DNA of 64,000 nucleotides, taken from NCBI GenBank assembly GCA_944380515.1, contig CALWHT010000023.1, positions 1 to 64,000 on the forward strand, read 5' to 3'. The notes beneath the pieces were generated by a model, which saw only the letters and a program-made list of their open reading frames with translations, was not told the DNA's origin and did not search any database. The translations under genes were made by a program, and so were the position numbers. The DNA comes from an uncultured Roseburia sp. (GTDB lineage Bacteria > Bacillota > Clostridia > Lachnospirales > Lachnospiraceae). Positions within the stretch are counted from its first letter, which is position 1; the number at the start of each line of letters is the position of its first letter. This document shows, piece by piece, positions 20,501 to 32,079 of this stretch.

Positions 20501-22896
20501 AAGGCACTGCCCGTATAGGTAATATCAGAGATTGACTCTATTCCTTTAAACGCTGTCGCAATGTCATTCGTGCCGATGGCAAAGGAAACCTGGCGTGTAC
20601 CGGTGAAGTTTCCTTTTCCGAGCAGCGTCAGCGTACCGGTATTTCCGTCCACCGTGATCGTACTGTCAATCGTATAATCCGTATTTTTCTCCAAAGTCCT
20701 TCCGTTATACGTTACCGTCATATCCGGCAGATCACTTTCGGTAAAAGCCCCGCCTGTCGGTTTTGCAACACCGATATCCACAATAACATCCGTTCCGATC
20801 ACGTCATGGTCTCCGTTGTTAATATCCTTCGCGATGATTTCAAATTGGGTCGACGCGGTTCCCGCGTATTCCCCTTTACCTGTCACGGTTACCGTTGCGT
20901 TCCCAACAGCATCGTTATCGCTGTACGCAATATCATAATCAATGTCGGCCCGAAGCTCAAAATCATATCCCGGGATTTTCACCCGCACCTCCGGCTGCCA
21001 TTCCGTTCCCTTATAAATATATTGTGCGGATGCCAATATCAATTCCGCATTGGTGATGGAGGTCGGCAGCACAGTGTCAATGGAATCCTTATAGTTCCCC
21101 TGACCTGTAATAGTTACCGTCACCCTCCCCGTTTTCTCGTCTGTAGAAGAAGACAACGTATAATCAGTATCCTTTGCCAGCGTCATGCCGCTATTGGAGC
21201 TGTCCTTCACCGTAATAATCTGGCTTAAATCGTCTCCGTCAAGCGCACTCTCATTCATTTCCACCGTAATTCTGCCGGTATCCGTAAGACTCTCCGGTTC
21301 AATAGTAAAGGTTTCCGTTCTGGAACCCGCATAGGAATTTGCGCCGGTAATCGTGATATTATAGGTATTTGCATCCTGCATGGTCGGTGTCTCATATTTC
21401 ACGGAATAATCCGTAGCCTTCACCAGCTCCGTCTGTCCGTCCTTCGCTGTCACATGAATCACCGGCTCTAATGCCTCCCCGGTATAAACCGCGGTTTCAA
21501 TCACAACCGTCGTCTCGGCAATATTCGGTTTTACCGTAACCGTACAGGTATCCAGCTTCGTACCTTCCCCGTCGGAAATAGAAATCTCAGCGCTGCCGGC
21601 CGCATTCGCCGTCACCAGTCCCGAGCCGTCCACCGATGCAACTTCTCCGTTATCGGAAGCCCATGTATAGACAACGTCCGTTTCACCATCATTGATGGAT
21701 AACTGCTGCGTTTCACCTACGCCCAGGGTCAGCGTATCCATGCTGATGGTCGGCTGCCCGCCTGCCCGCGGAGCTGCTTTCACAGACTTCCGCAGAGGCA
21801 GTCCGTTGCTGCCCGTCTGCTTTTTGTCCTTCTGCTCCGTCGTCGGCTGCTCGACTATCTCCGTATTATCGGGAATTTCTGTCGTCGGCTGCTCCACTAT
21901 CTCCGTATTATCGGGAATTTCTGTTCCCGGCTGCTCGCCTGTCTCCGTATTATCGGTGATTTCCGTTCCCGGCTGCTCCACCGTCTCCGTATTATCGGGG
22001 ATTTCCGTTCCCGGCTGCTCGGCTGTCTCCGTATTATCGGGGATTTCCGTTCCCGGCTGCTCCACCGTCTCCGTATTATCGGGGATTTCCGTTCCCGGCT
22101 GATCCACTGTCTCCGTATTATCAGGAATTTCCGTTCCCGGCTGATCCACTGTCTCCGTATTATCAGGAATTTCTGTCCCCGGCTGACCGCCGCTCTCTGT
22201 ATTATCGGGAGCTTCCGTTCCCGGCTGATCACTGCCGTTTTCCGTCGATATGCCTGTGTCCGAACCGCTCTTTGAAAAGGTTTCTCTCAAATGCTGAATA
22301 ATTCCGGCTTCCTCCTGAGCAACATCGTATGTAATCGCCTGTATCGTAAGATATTTTTCCTCGGAAGCCATGTCTTTCCAGGCACCATCCTCCGCTTTCA
22401 CATAGGTCTTTCCGCTTCCGCTGCCTTCATCCGCATAAAAGGAAACGCCCTCACCCTCCAGCGTCACAATCACGGAAAATGCCGTACCCGGCTCCAGCTC
22501 CACGGAATCAATGTTGAACTCCACGCTGTTTGTACCCTCGGTAAGCTGATATACCTCCTCCGAGCCCACAAACTGCCCCGCGTCGGGTATCCCCTCCGCG
22601 GGATTGACATAATAGGAGACCGTCGCTTTCACTCCTGACGCCTCCTCCTGCGTATGCACGTCAAAAGAAATCCTCTCGAGAATTTCATTTCCGCCGTCCG
22701 CATTTTGATTTGCCGTAAATACCGCCGCCGCAGTTTTCACTTCAACCTGTGAGGCTTCCCCCTCTCCGCCATACTGATACGTATGCCAGGTTTTTGTTCC
22801 CTCCGCTTTTACCGTTGTCGGCCACTGAACCAGGGTCACAACAAGACACAGGGTCAATACTGCTGCTAAACTTCTTTTCCATACATCCTTGTACAT
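14542..22896 (-). CDS. Giant secreted repeat protein (MBG-like repeats, Big_2, FN3), 2784 aa
   Basis: A signal peptide (SLAAVLTLCLVVTLVQW, cleaved near VKA) is followed by a ~170-residue beta domain. Next come about nine 14-residue threonine/proline units (QPGTEIPDNTETVE). A bacterial Ig-like Big_2 domain is recognisable at GSAEISISDGEG. More than twenty ~85-90-residue repeats follow, each with a TYTG(S/E)EI(T/K)P motif and a GKGNYTGT motif, as in MBG-type domains. A C-terminal fibronectin type III domain (TIGWSSDGLATGYEIYRAG) ends the protein. No LPXTG-like signal is visible, although a sortase gene follows 25 nt downstream, so anchoring is unexplained. I choose the second ATG (22896), which has AAGGAG 8 nt upstream; the first ATG is only 2 nt from it. 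An adhesin or fibrous surface layer role is inference. Confidence 0.85.
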   Translation of the reverse strand: MYKDVWKRSLAAVLTLCLVVTLVQWPTTVKAEGTKTWHTYQYGGEGEASQVEVKTAAAVFTANQNADGGNEILERISFDVHTQEEASGVKATVSYYVNPAEGIPDAGQFVGSEEVYQLTEGTNSVEFNIDSVELEPGTAFSVIVTLEGEGVSFYADEGSGSGKTYVKAEDGAWKDMASEEKYLTIQAITYDVAQEEAGIIQHLRETFSKSGSDTGISTENGSDQPGTEAPDNTESGGQPGTEIPDNTETVDQPGTEIPDNTETVDQPGTEIPDNTETVEQPGTEIPDNTETAEQPGTEIPDNTETVEQPGTEITDNTETGEQPGTEIPDNTEIVEQPTTEIPDNTEIVEQPTTEQKDKKQTGSNGLPLRKSVKAAPRAGGQPTISMDTLTLGVGETQQLSINDGETDVVYTWASDNGEVASVDGSGLVTANAAGSAEISISDGEGTKLDTCTVTVKPNIAETTVVIETAVYTGEALEPVIHVTAKDGQTELVKATDYSVKYETPTMQDANTYNITITGANSYAGSRTETFTIEPESLTDTGRITVEMNESALDGDDLSQIITVKDSSNSGMTLAKDTDYTLSSSTDEKTGRVTVTITGQGNYKDSIDTVLPTSITNAELILASAQYIYKGTEWQPEVRVKIPGYDFELRADIDYDIAYSDNDAVGNATVTVTGKGEYAGTASTQFEIIAKDINNGDHDVIGTDVIVDIGVAKPTGGAFTESDLPDMTVTYNGRTLEKNTDYTIDSTITVDGNTGTLTLLGKGNFTGTRQVSFAIGTNDIATAFKGIESISDITYTGSALEPPVVLTNGGAAAGLVEGRDYTVTYNNNINAGKASVTITGIGSYGGSKTIDDAFTIKPADLDTNNEIEYQYENSIFYSPDVAGMKPEVTVNYQGSALEAGTDYNVSYDIESSPTQGSGSYNITVSPASGNFTGTKTLSYEVKACPLSDQDHPDRIKLELTKGTVYTYTGHDIDPGLKLTHTESGKELLKDTDYTVDYSPNQVDAGTVTVNVDGKGNYTGFLQTTFTINKIPIETVKLEVNAGQDGLVAAYNGPYLGMLWYAGGNEVELAVTVTDQAGNTLLEGRDYEISYKDNRDMSKGTETAQLILNGKGDYTGTASYRYLIAKKLSDCNVQGVEDVTYTGDEITLENLEVSDPNGILTPKTVLEQGVDYDAVYTNNVNAAEKSASSAPTVKIQAKEWTAFPTANGCYVSDGTDVQHTFTIAPRSLDEAELAGDIEKVYENQAVTLGYADINLVYNGKNLTASDYTIGSYNNNDKVTDNATVLLRGTGNFTGTKTLAFRITGKTLDDAVVEVADAVYTGSALYPEVTVYADESKTVALKKGTDYKYSNADYSNNVDAGEASVTITGLGTYAGSTRDVTFIIRPRDISTDSADGGTVSVQNITAPVTFTGSEIEQPNLRVDFTRNGTTGSVTLQKGSDYTVSYEDNVNVGTAEVIIEGTGNYTGEYTGTTFEIEQKDISDDDVEVAEIEPQGFTGIGVTPVPEITYGDYTLTSADYTLSYQNNMSIGEATVTITGRGNFKGSTTAKFQIALSIEDESQITVSCPDDGNTFIYKGSAYEPEVTVTRVGIGTLVEGEDYAVAYENNTNAGTASITVKGIGYYAGTKTFQFTIAPKNISETDVTLAVGGKTDGSYSAVYTGSRITPDVEVSFGSTKLEENTEYTLTYGSADVNNINAGTVPVTVTGIGNYTGTRSSNFIISPRSIGSGTSFANGFSMEEIPPQPEQSGNPVTPVPQLRYGRDLLVNGQDYNLTYTNNTASGTANIFIHGQGNFTGTVQKIFEITASIEGAVVDIPEVYFDAARYDKNTDTITPFTFDDGDIKVTLDGQEVPREQYDVSYEGNDKALGNMTLIITGKEGLAGTVRKSFAVKGKMEDATVTVGNQVWTGEPLTPVPIVTYTLGDYTKTLTEGVEYVVTRYTGNNGAAGTEASVTVTGMDYMEGTATGTFRILANGGQFDVAGVEASYKYRGTAIKPAVTVSMDNRSLTEGEDYEVIYGANTNAGTKGYVTVTGIGSYEDAIAKVVTFDIEPQNMADLKILDGNSEVFADREYTGSEIIPEVKLVYQSGSESYTMQESDYAVTAGTNVVSVGTADIVITPDGNNITGDARTVQFQIKAKDISEPASGTDTIDVSLSDYSYTYDGTEKRPSVTVKHKYGTTDSEVRTLTENVDYTLVYSDNVNKGTASVTITGIGNYTGSRTAEYEIAPFDITNAPEISASLTNGNSYPYMGSGTGVTPEVSVTWNGTPLAAGTDYEVTYSNNTSVGSNAVAHITGKGNFSGMVSCGFSIVQHDIAAADIILEPIDNQSYTGEPITPEVKMTCGDYELQANVDYRLVFSGDHTEIGEVAVTIEGIGGFSGSRQTSFWIASSIENAEVEGLQDSYTYTGSRIEVESLGITAVKIGETVLTADDYTIVYKEGSDGTNAGEQILLLKGTGTYGGSKELSFEIEPKDISDEDIVMTGFEESMPYEEELKQDITLTWGEITLKEDEDYTVTILPSSQSNIYTMTVAGEGNYTGEIERDFNVIRSGLDGAEIRNVSSTYTYTGEEIKPVPEVWLNGGALTEDEDYTVSYAGNINAGTATLTVTGKGNYSGTQEVTYTILRKSLLNGVTFSDIPQQTYTGSEIRPTLTVSDAGRTLTAGQDYTLMYSNNRNPGNNAAAVIVAGKGNYTATKQVKFSIKPGAVASLAVTGNSNSSITIGWSSDGLATGYEIYRAGSDGQFKRIARRSGSTVYTDTNLTSGETYTYKVRAYLVTGSDTFYGSWSPEVRQTI
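21836..22233 (-). repeat. 42-bp coding repeat array in the giant surface protein
   Basis: About nine near-identical 42-bp units encode the 14-residue block QPGTEIPDNTETVE. They form a threonine/proline-rich flexible linker between the N-terminal domain and the Ig-like region. Units differ at only a few positions, pointing to recent expansion. These are coding repeats without spacers and are not a CRISPR array. Confidence 0.85.
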
Positions 22897-22947
22897 AAGC
22901 ATATCTCCTTAGTCCCGATCTTTTTCGTATAAAAACCTCTATCTACT

Positions 22948-22974
22948 TTATCGGTCTTTTTTAGCCTTCCGTTA
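22948..22974 (-). promoter_or_regulatory. Possible Sigma-D/FliA-type promoter for the surface-protein operon
   Basis: On the minus strand TAAC (22974-22971) is followed after 16 nt by CCGATAA (22954-22948), which resembles the motility sigma factor pattern TAAA-N15-CCGATA. A poor SigA-like alternative exists further upstream, with a TTGACA at 23025-23020 but no good -10. Neither is convincing alone. Confidence 0.25.
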
Positions 22975-23003
22975 ACTCCCCCGGGCAATTTTTTGTCTGC
23001 TAT

Positions 23004-23025
23004 TTGACACACATTTTTCTGTCAA
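23004..23025. repeat. Inverted repeat TTGACA-N10-TGTCAA in the rpoC/surface-operon gap
   Basis: Two perfect 6-nt complementary arms (23004-23009 and 23020-23025) are separated by 10 nt, just past the rpoC terminator and upstream of the giant surface protein gene. It could be an operator or a chance pairing; the minus-strand arm also reads as a consensus -35. Confidence 0.3.
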
Positions 23026-23052
23026 CCTTCGGGCAGTAAATCCTGTGAATTG

Positions 23053-23082
23053 AAAAAGGCACCGCCTGCGGCAGTACCTTTT
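23053..23082 (-). terminator. Intrinsic terminator after rpoC
   Basis: On the minus strand a 9-bp GC-rich stem (GGTACTGCC / GGCGGTGCC, two G-T pairs) with a GCA loop is extended by AAAA/TTTT pairing and a T-run. It starts 8 nt after the rpoC stop codon and ends the rpoBC operon. Confidence 0.9.
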
Positions 23083-23089
23083 CCCGGCT

Positions 23090-26000
23090 TTATTCTTCTG
23101 TTGTAAGCTCTTCCGGCTGCAAACTGTCACTCACGGCAGTCTCGCCGTCGATGGCAGCTTCGCCGTCAAAGTCATCAAAATCATCAAAGTCGTCAAACAT
23201 GATATCGTCGTCCCTGCTCACATCGGAATCCAGTTTAATATTCCGATACCGCTTCATGCCGGTTCCCGCCGGAATCAGCTTACCGATAATCACGTTCTCC
23301 TTCATACCGATTAACGGGTCAACCTTACCCTTGATGGCTGCCTCCGTCAGAACCTTCGTGGTCTCCTGGAAGGATGCCGCAGACAGGAAGGAATTGGTTG
23401 CCAGAGACGCTTTGGTAATACCAAGCAGTACCTGCTTGCCCTCTGCCGGCTCTTTTCCCTCCGCGATCAGTTTTTCATTTGTATCCTCAAAGTCAAGCGT
23501 ATCCACAAGTACGCCCGGCAGCATATCCGAATCGCCGTTTGTCTCTACGCGCACCTTCTGCAGCATCTGGCGCACAATGACCTCAATATGCTTATCGTTA
23601 ATTTCCACACCCTGCAGACGGTATACACGCTGCACCTCACGCAGCATATAATCCTGCACGGCACGCACACCTTTGATCTTTAAGATATCGTGCGGATTTA
23701 CGGAACCCTCTGTCAGCTCGTCGCCGGCCTCGAGCACCGCTCCGTCCACAATCTTGATTCTGGAGCCATACGGAATCAAATATGCTTTTGTCTCACCGGT
23801 CTCATGATTGGTAACGACAATCTCACGTTTTTTCTTCGTGTCCTTGATGGTCGCTACGCCGCCGAATTCGGTGATAATCGCAAGACCCTTCGGTTTTCTG
23901 GCCTCAAAAATTTCCTCGACACGGGGAAGACCCTGTGTGATGTCGTTTCCGGCCACACCGCCCGTATGGAAGGTACGCATCGTAAGCTGCGTACCCGGCT
24001 CACCGATGGACTGCGCCGCAATGATACCGATGGCCTCACCCACCTGTACCGCCTGCCCGGTTGCCATGTTCGCCCCGTAGCACTTTGCGCACACACCCAT
24101 GTGGGAGCGGCAGGATAATACGGTACGGATTTTGATTTTCTTCAACGGCTCACCGTTTTCGTCCACGCCCTTGCTCATAATGGCAGCCGCGCGCTTCGGC
24201 GTAATCATATGGTTCGCTTTCACCAGAACGTTTCCGTCCTTATCGCAGATGGTATTGCAGGAGAAACGTCCTGTAATACGCTCCTGAAGGCTTTCGATTT
24301 CTTCTTTTCCGTCCATGAACGCGGTTACCCACATACCCGGAATCTCTCTTTCCGTTCCCTCGCAGCAATCGGACTCGCGTACAATCATGTGCTGGGAAAC
24401 GTCAACCAGACGTCTTGTCAGGTATCCGGAGTCCGCTGTACGAAGCGCCGTATCGGAAAGACCCTTGCGGGCACCGTGCGCGGACATGAAGTACTCCAAT
24501 ACGTCCAGACCTTCACGGAAGTTTGACTTAATCGGCAGCTCAATCGTCCTACCGGTCGTATCCGCCATCAGGCCTCGCATACCGGCAAGCTGCTTAATCT
24601 GTTTATCAGAACCACGGGCTCCGGAGTCCGCCATCATGAAGATGTTATTGTACTTATCCAAACCGGAAAGCAGCGCATGCGTCAGCTCCTCGTCCGTCTC
24701 CTTCCAGGTCTCGACAACCTCTTTGTAACGCTCCTCCTCCGTAATCAGACCTCGCTTATACTGTTTCATAATGCGGTCTACGGTATCCTGCGCATTCTGA
24801 ATCATCTGCGGCTTCTGCGGAGGCACGGTCATATCGGAAATCGACACCGTCATGGCTGCTCTTGTGGAATATTTATATCCCATCGCCTTTACGGCATCCA
24901 ATACCTCTGCCGTCTTCGTCGCGCCATGAATATTAATTACCTTTTCCAGAATCTGCTTATTCTGTTTCTTGGCAACTAAAAAATCTACCTCAAGCTTGAG
25001 CTCGTTGCCCGGAATACTCCTGTCTACAAAGCCCAGATCCTGCGGAATAATCTCGTTGAAAATAAAGCGGCCGAGCGTAGATTCCACATTGCCGGAAAGA
25101 ACGGTTCCATCCGGCATCTTTTTCGTCATACGCACCGTAATTCTGGAATGAAGCGTCACCGCCCCGTTCTCGTATGCCAGAATCGCTTCGTTTACATTCT
25201 TGAAAAACTTGCCCTCACCCTTTGCTCCCGGACGCTCCTGCGTCAGGTAATAAATACCGAGCACCATATCCTGGGACGGAACAGCCACCAGACCTCCGTC
25301 GGAGGGTTTTAACAGGTTATTCGGAGAAAGCAGCATAAAACGGCACTCTGCCTGCGCTTCCACCGACAGCGGAAGATGAACCGCCATCTGGTCACCGTCG
25401 AAGTCGGCATTGAACGCGGTACATACCAGCGGGTGAAGCTTGATTGCCTTACCTTCTACCAGAATCGGCTCAAACGCCTGAATACCGAGCCGATGCAGTG
25501 TAGGAGCACGGTTTAACATAACCGGATGCTCTTTGATGACATCCTCAAGCACATCCCAAACCTCGGTCTGGAGACGCTCAACCATTTTCTTTGCGCTCTT
25601 GATATTATGAGCGGTTCCGTTTGCTACCAGCTCTTTCATCACGAACGGCTTAAACAGCTCGATTGCCATTTCCTTCGGCAGACCGCACTGATAGATTTTT
25701 AATTTCGGCTCTACACAGATAACGGAACGTCCGGAGTAGTCTACTCGTTTTCCGAGCAGATTCTGACGGAAACGTCCGGATTTACCCTTTAACATATCGG
25801 ACAACGACTTTAACGCACGGTTACCCGGTCCCGTTACCGGACGGCCGCGGCGTCCGTTGTCAATCAGAGCGTCGACAGCCTCCTGGAGCATACGCTTCTC
25901 GTTGCGCACGATAATGTCAGGCGCACCCAGCTCCAGCAGCCTTCTCAAACGGTTATTTCTATTGATAATTCTTCTATATAAGTCATTCAGATCCGAGGTT

Positions 26001-26776
26001 GCAAAACGGCCGCCGTCCAGCTGAACCATCGGACGCAAATCCGGCGGAATCACCGGAATGACCGTCATAATCATCCATTCCGGTTTATTTCCTGATTCAC
26101 GAAAGGCCTCTACAACCTCAAGCCTTTTGATAATTCTCGCGCGCTTCTGGCCGGTTGCGTCGGCAAGCTCCGCCTTAAGCTCCGCGGAATCCTTTTCCAG
26201 ATCAATGGCCTCAAGCAGCTCCTGAATTGCCTCTGCACCCATTCCAACACGGAACGCATTGCCATACTGCTCTCTGGCTTCCTGATACTCTCCCTCGGAA
26301 AGCACCTGTTTATACTGCAGTGCGGTATTTCCCGCATCCAACACAATGTAGGACGCAAAGTAGAGCACCTTTTCCAGAGTTCTCGGAGATAAGTCCAAAA
26401 TCAGCCCCATGCGGGAGGGGATTCCCTTAAAGTACCAGATATGGGAAACCGGTGCCGCAAGCTCGATGTGCCCCATACGCTCCCTGCGGACGCTGGCCTT
26501 TGTGATTTCAACGCCGCATCGGTCGCAGACAACGCCCTTATAACGGATTTTCTTATATTTTCCGCAGTGACACTCCCAGTCCTTGCTCGGTCCAAATATT
26601 TTCTCGCAGAACAGACCGTCCTTTTCCGGCTTTAAGGTTCGGTAGTTAATCGTCTCCGGCTTTTTTACTTCGCCTCTGGACCATTCCCGAATCTTTTCCG
26701 GTGATGCCAAACCGATTTTAATGGCATCGAATGAGATAGACTGACCTGACGTTTCTTTACTCATTGTTTCTGGCAT
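23090..26776 (-). CDS. rpoC: DNA-directed RNA polymerase subunit beta'
   Basis: This is the catalytic clamp subunit of RNA polymerase. The N-terminal zinc ribbon is visible with cysteines at 69, 71, 84 and 87 ([15 protein letters not shown]). The Mg2+-binding catalytic loop is [12 protein letters not shown], with NADFDGD at 456-462. The bridge helix and trigger loop region ([16 protein letters not shown]) is intact. The C-terminus ends in an Asp/Glu/Phe-rich tail ([17 protein letters not shown]), common in clostridia. At 1228 residues it has normal length for Firmicutes. AAGGGAG lies 7 nt before the ATG. It follows rpoB by 74 nt and ends at a strong terminator. Confidence 0.99.
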   Translation of the reverse strand: MPETMSKETSGQSISFDAIKIGLASPEKIREWSRGEVKKPETINYRTLKPEKDGLFCEKIFGPSKDWECHCGKYKKIRYKGVVCDRCGVEITKASVRRERMGHIELAAPVSHIWYFKGIPSRMGLILDLSPRTLEKVLYFASYIVLDAGNTALQYKQVLSEGEYQEAREQYGNAFRVGMGAEAIQELLEAIDLEKDSAELKAELADATGQKRARIIKRLEVVEAFRESGNKPEWMIMTVIPVIPPDLRPMVQLDGGRFATSDLNDLYRRIINRNNRLRRLLELGAPDIIVRNEKRMLQEAVDALIDNGRRGRPVTGPGNRALKSLSDMLKGKSGRFRQNLLGKRVDYSGRSVICVEPKLKIYQCGLPKEMAIELFKPFVMKELVANGTAHNIKSAKKMVERLQTEVWDVLEDVIKEHPVMLNRAPTLHRLGIQAFEPILVEGKAIKLHPLVCTAFNADFDGDQMAVHLPLSVEAQAECRFMLLSPNNLLKPSDGGLVAVPSQDMVLGIYYLTQERPGAKGEGKFFKNVNEAILAYENGAVTLHSRITVRMTKKMPDGTVLSGNVESTLGRFIFNEIIPQDLGFVDRSIPGNELKLEVDFLVAKKQNKQILEKVINIHGATKTAEVLDAVKAMGYKYSTRAAMTVSISDMTVPPQKPQMIQNAQDTVDRIMKQYKRGLITEEERYKEVVETWKETDEELTHALLSGLDKYNNIFMMADSGARGSDKQIKQLAGMRGLMADTTGRTIELPIKSNFREGLDVLEYFMSAHGARKGLSDTALRTADSGYLTRRLVDVSQHMIVRESDCCEGTEREIPGMWVTAFMDGKEEIESLQERITGRFSCNTICDKDGNVLVKANHMITPKRAAAIMSKGVDENGEPLKKIKIRTVLSCRSHMGVCAKCYGANMATGQAVQVGEAIGIIAAQSIGEPGTQLTMRTFHTGGVAGNDITQGLPRVEEIFEARKPKGLAIITEFGGVATIKDTKKKREIVVTNHETGETKAYLIPYGSRIKIVDGAVLEAGDELTEGSVNPHDILKIKGVRAVQDYMLREVQRVYRLQGVEINDKHIEVIVRQMLQKVRVETNGDSDMLPGVLVDTLDFEDTNEKLIAEGKEPAEGKQVLLGITKASLATNSFLSAASFQETTKVLTEAAIKGKVDPLIGMKENVIIGKLIPAGTGMKRYRNIKLDSDVSRDDDIMFDDFDDFDDFDGEAAIDGETAVSDSLQPEELTTEE

Positions 26777-26850
26777 TGTGACACTCCCTTCTTTCTATCT
26801 ATATCATGCATCATTTTCGTCACAGGATCGAACCCTCGTTTCGGCAGCAA

Positions 26851-30711
<3,861 letters not shown>

Positions 30712-30885
30712 TGACGTTTCACCTCTCGTTTTTATTTTAAAGCTGCCGCGGGCAAAATGCGGCATGTGGGCACTCATGATTCACTACATATAGTAGTACT
30801 CGGCGCATGCTTACCACAAAACATGCGAAAGGCTTATTATTTCCGCAAAAAAAGCGCAATAAGTCCACTGCACCACAATAGTGCA
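30712..30885 (-). promoter_or_regulatory. Long structured 5' leader of rpoB
   Basis: From the predicted start near 30885 to the rpoB ATG there are about 175 untranslated nt. Short hairpins are visible on the minus strand, for example GCAC-N7-GTGC, GCATG-N12-CATGC and ACTAC-N5-GTAGT. None has a T-run, so this is not a simple attenuator. Any regulatory role is inference. Confidence 0.35.
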
Positions 30886-30891
30886 ACGTAT

Positions 30892-30921
30892 ATGATAGCA
30901 CAATAGCAAGTACGCCGTCAA
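30892..30921 (-). promoter_or_regulatory. SigA promoter of rpoB-rpoC
   Basis: On the minus strand TTGACG (30921-30916) is followed after 18 nt by TATCAT (30897-30892), each one mismatch from consensus. It lies just downstream of the terminator of the flagellin-like gene, so rpoBC is transcribed independently of rplJL. Confidence 0.75.
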
Positions 30922-30941
30922 GCAATTTTTCCCATAAATTG

Positions 30942-30981
30942 AAAAAAGGACAGATATCATCTTCCGTGATATCTGCCCTTT
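30942..30981 (-). terminator. Intrinsic terminator after the flagellin-like gene
   Basis: A 15-bp stem (30967-30981 paired with 30945-30959, one G-T pair) with a 7-nt loop is followed by six T on the minus strand. It separates the flagellin-like gene from the rpoB promoter. Confidence 0.9.
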
Positions 30982-30988
30982 GGTTCAC

Positions 30989-31759
30989 TTATGCAAACAT
31001 AGCGTGCAGCTTATTCTGTTCTTCTTCCTGTTTCTTTTTCTGCATAAACAATGCATATTCCTGCAGCGTCTCCTGCTTCTTTTGCTCCGAAATTGCCTGC
31101 GGTATATCCAAATCCTCCAAACGGCTTTTGGCAGCCGTCGTGTTCAGCGAGGCATCTGTATTGTAGTTGTACGCATACTCCAGCGCGTTGCTCTGCGCTC
31201 CGGCACTGCTTCTCGCCGCGCTCACCGTCTCCAGCGCTTTATCAATGTCGGCAATATCAAAATTTCCTGTCACATCAAAGTCCGCAATTCCGAGAGCTGC
31301 CAGTGTTGCATCCGCAGTGGATACCGCCATTGACGCACCGTCCGCATTTGTGGCAATCTGAAACTCTGTGTTGCTGCCGTCTAGTAACGGCTTTGTGTTA
31401 AAGGTGGTCTGAGACGCAATATCCGAAATTCCCTGCTTCAACTGGTCGATTTCCATCTGGATATTCGCCCGATCCGAGTCCGTTACCACTGCGGTGTTCG
31501 ATGCCTGTACCGCAAGCTCTCGAATCCGCTGAAGATAATCGGTAATTCCCTCCATAGCTCCGTCCGCAACCTTTAGCATATCCTGGGCGGAACCGATGTT
31601 TTTTGCGCCGGCGTTCAGTCCACGTACCTGGGCGTCTTCTTTTTCAACAATGGAAAGCTCCGCCGCGCCGTCAGCCGCGCTCTGAATTTTTTTGCCTGAT
31701 GCAATCTTACCGTAATCGGCGTAAGATGAACCGCTGCTAATTGCTCCTATACTGCTCAT
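30989..31759 (-). CDS. Atypical flagellin-like protein, 256 aa
   Basis: The D1-type helices of flagellin are recognisable. At the N-terminus are SGKKIQSAADGAAELSI and GMLKVADGA-like heptads ending in RIRELAVQASNT. At the C-terminus is AKSRLEDLDIPQAISEQKKQ, equivalent to the usual RSRIRDADVAEE segment. It departs from canonical flagellin in two ways. The N-terminal D0 part (MRINHN...) is shortened by about 30 residues. The C-terminus ends in a charged KKKQEEEQNKLHAMFA instead of the hydrophobic polymerisation helix. It may be a minor or specialised filament protein, or a non-polymerising derivative. GGAGG lies 8 nt before the ATG. It has its own SigA promoter and terminator and sits between rplL and rpoB, an unusual place for a motility gene. 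Confidence 0.75.
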   Translation of the reverse strand: MSSIGAISSGSSYADYGKIASGKKIQSAADGAAELSIVEKEDAQVRGLNAGAKNIGSAQDMLKVADGAMEGITDYLQRIRELAVQASNTAVVTDSDRANIQMEIDQLKQGISDIASQTTFNTKPLLDGSNTEFQIATNADGASMAVSTADATLAALGIADFDVTGNFDIADIDKALETVSAARSSAGAQSNALEYAYNYNTDASLNTTAAKSRLEDLDIPQAISEQKKQETLQEYALFMQKKKQEEEQNKLHAMFA

Positions 31760-31802
31760 TGCCGATTCCTCCCTCCTCTTGATATAAGGTCATTTTTTCT
31801 TT

Positions 31803-31831
31803 ATTGTAGCACAGGATTTGCGCGGGGACAA
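31803..31831 (-). promoter_or_regulatory. SigA-type promoter of the flagellin-like gene
   Basis: On the minus strand TTGTCC (31831-31826) is followed after 17 nt by TACAAT (31808-31803), about 44 nt upstream of the ATG. It does not resemble a Sigma-D/FliA promoter, which is unexpected for a late flagellar gene. Confidence 0.6.
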
Positions 31832-31839
31832 GAGGGCAG

Positions 31840-31999
31840 TGCAAAAAGAGTGTGCGGACTTCGCGCGGAGTGTGTTCTTTTGGCAGCTTCGCAGACGCGC
31901 TAACCGGCTTCGCCAGTCAGCACGCGGCTGTCGCCGCCCGCGACACCCGCAAGTATGCAGACCTCGCGCGGAGCACACTCCGCGCGGCGCGTTGCGCCT
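31840..31999. repeat. GC-rich palindromic intergenic element between rplL and the flagellin-like gene
   Basis: This stretch is much richer in G and C than its neighbours and seems non-coding. It contains a perfect 9-bp inverted repeat, CGCGCGGAG-CACA-CTCCGCGCG (31965-31986). A ~24-nt segment around 31849-31872 is repeated in imperfect form around 31954-31977; both share tcgcgcggag preceded by a purine-variable tgcNgac. The bounded repeats suggest a dispersed palindromic element of the REP or miniature mobile type, but no transposase or target duplication is seen. Confidence 0.45.
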
Positions 32000-32007
32000 T
32001 CAAAAAC

Positions 32008-32055
32008 AAAAAAAGACAGGAACTTCCGTGCAAGCACGAGTCCCTGTCTTTTTTG
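32008..32055. terminator. Intrinsic terminator after rplL (bidirectional shape)
   Basis: A 12-bp outer stem, AAAAAAGACAGG paired with CCTGTCTTTTTT, encloses an inner CGTG-CACG hairpin. T-runs follow on both strands. It starts about 25 nt after the rplL stop on the minus strand and separates rplJL from the flagellin-like gene. Confidence 0.88.
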
Positions 32056-32079
32056 TTTTCTCAGTCCGCTGTATTACGA

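Noticed and set aside
21692-22102. Plus-strand repeat frame encoding VPGCSTVSVLSGIS-type units
   Set aside because: It is the reverse of the 42-bp QPGTEIPDNTETVE repeats in the giant surface protein.
21836-22233. Regular 42-bp repeats considered as a CRISPR array
   Set aside because: Repeats are contiguous, coding and without unique spacers; no cas genes are in the window.
30712-30777. N-terminal extension of RpoB by 22 residues to an upstream ATG
   Set aside because: There is no ribosome site at the upstream ATG, whereas GAGGTG lies 8 nt before the ATG at 30711, which gives the normal RpoB start.
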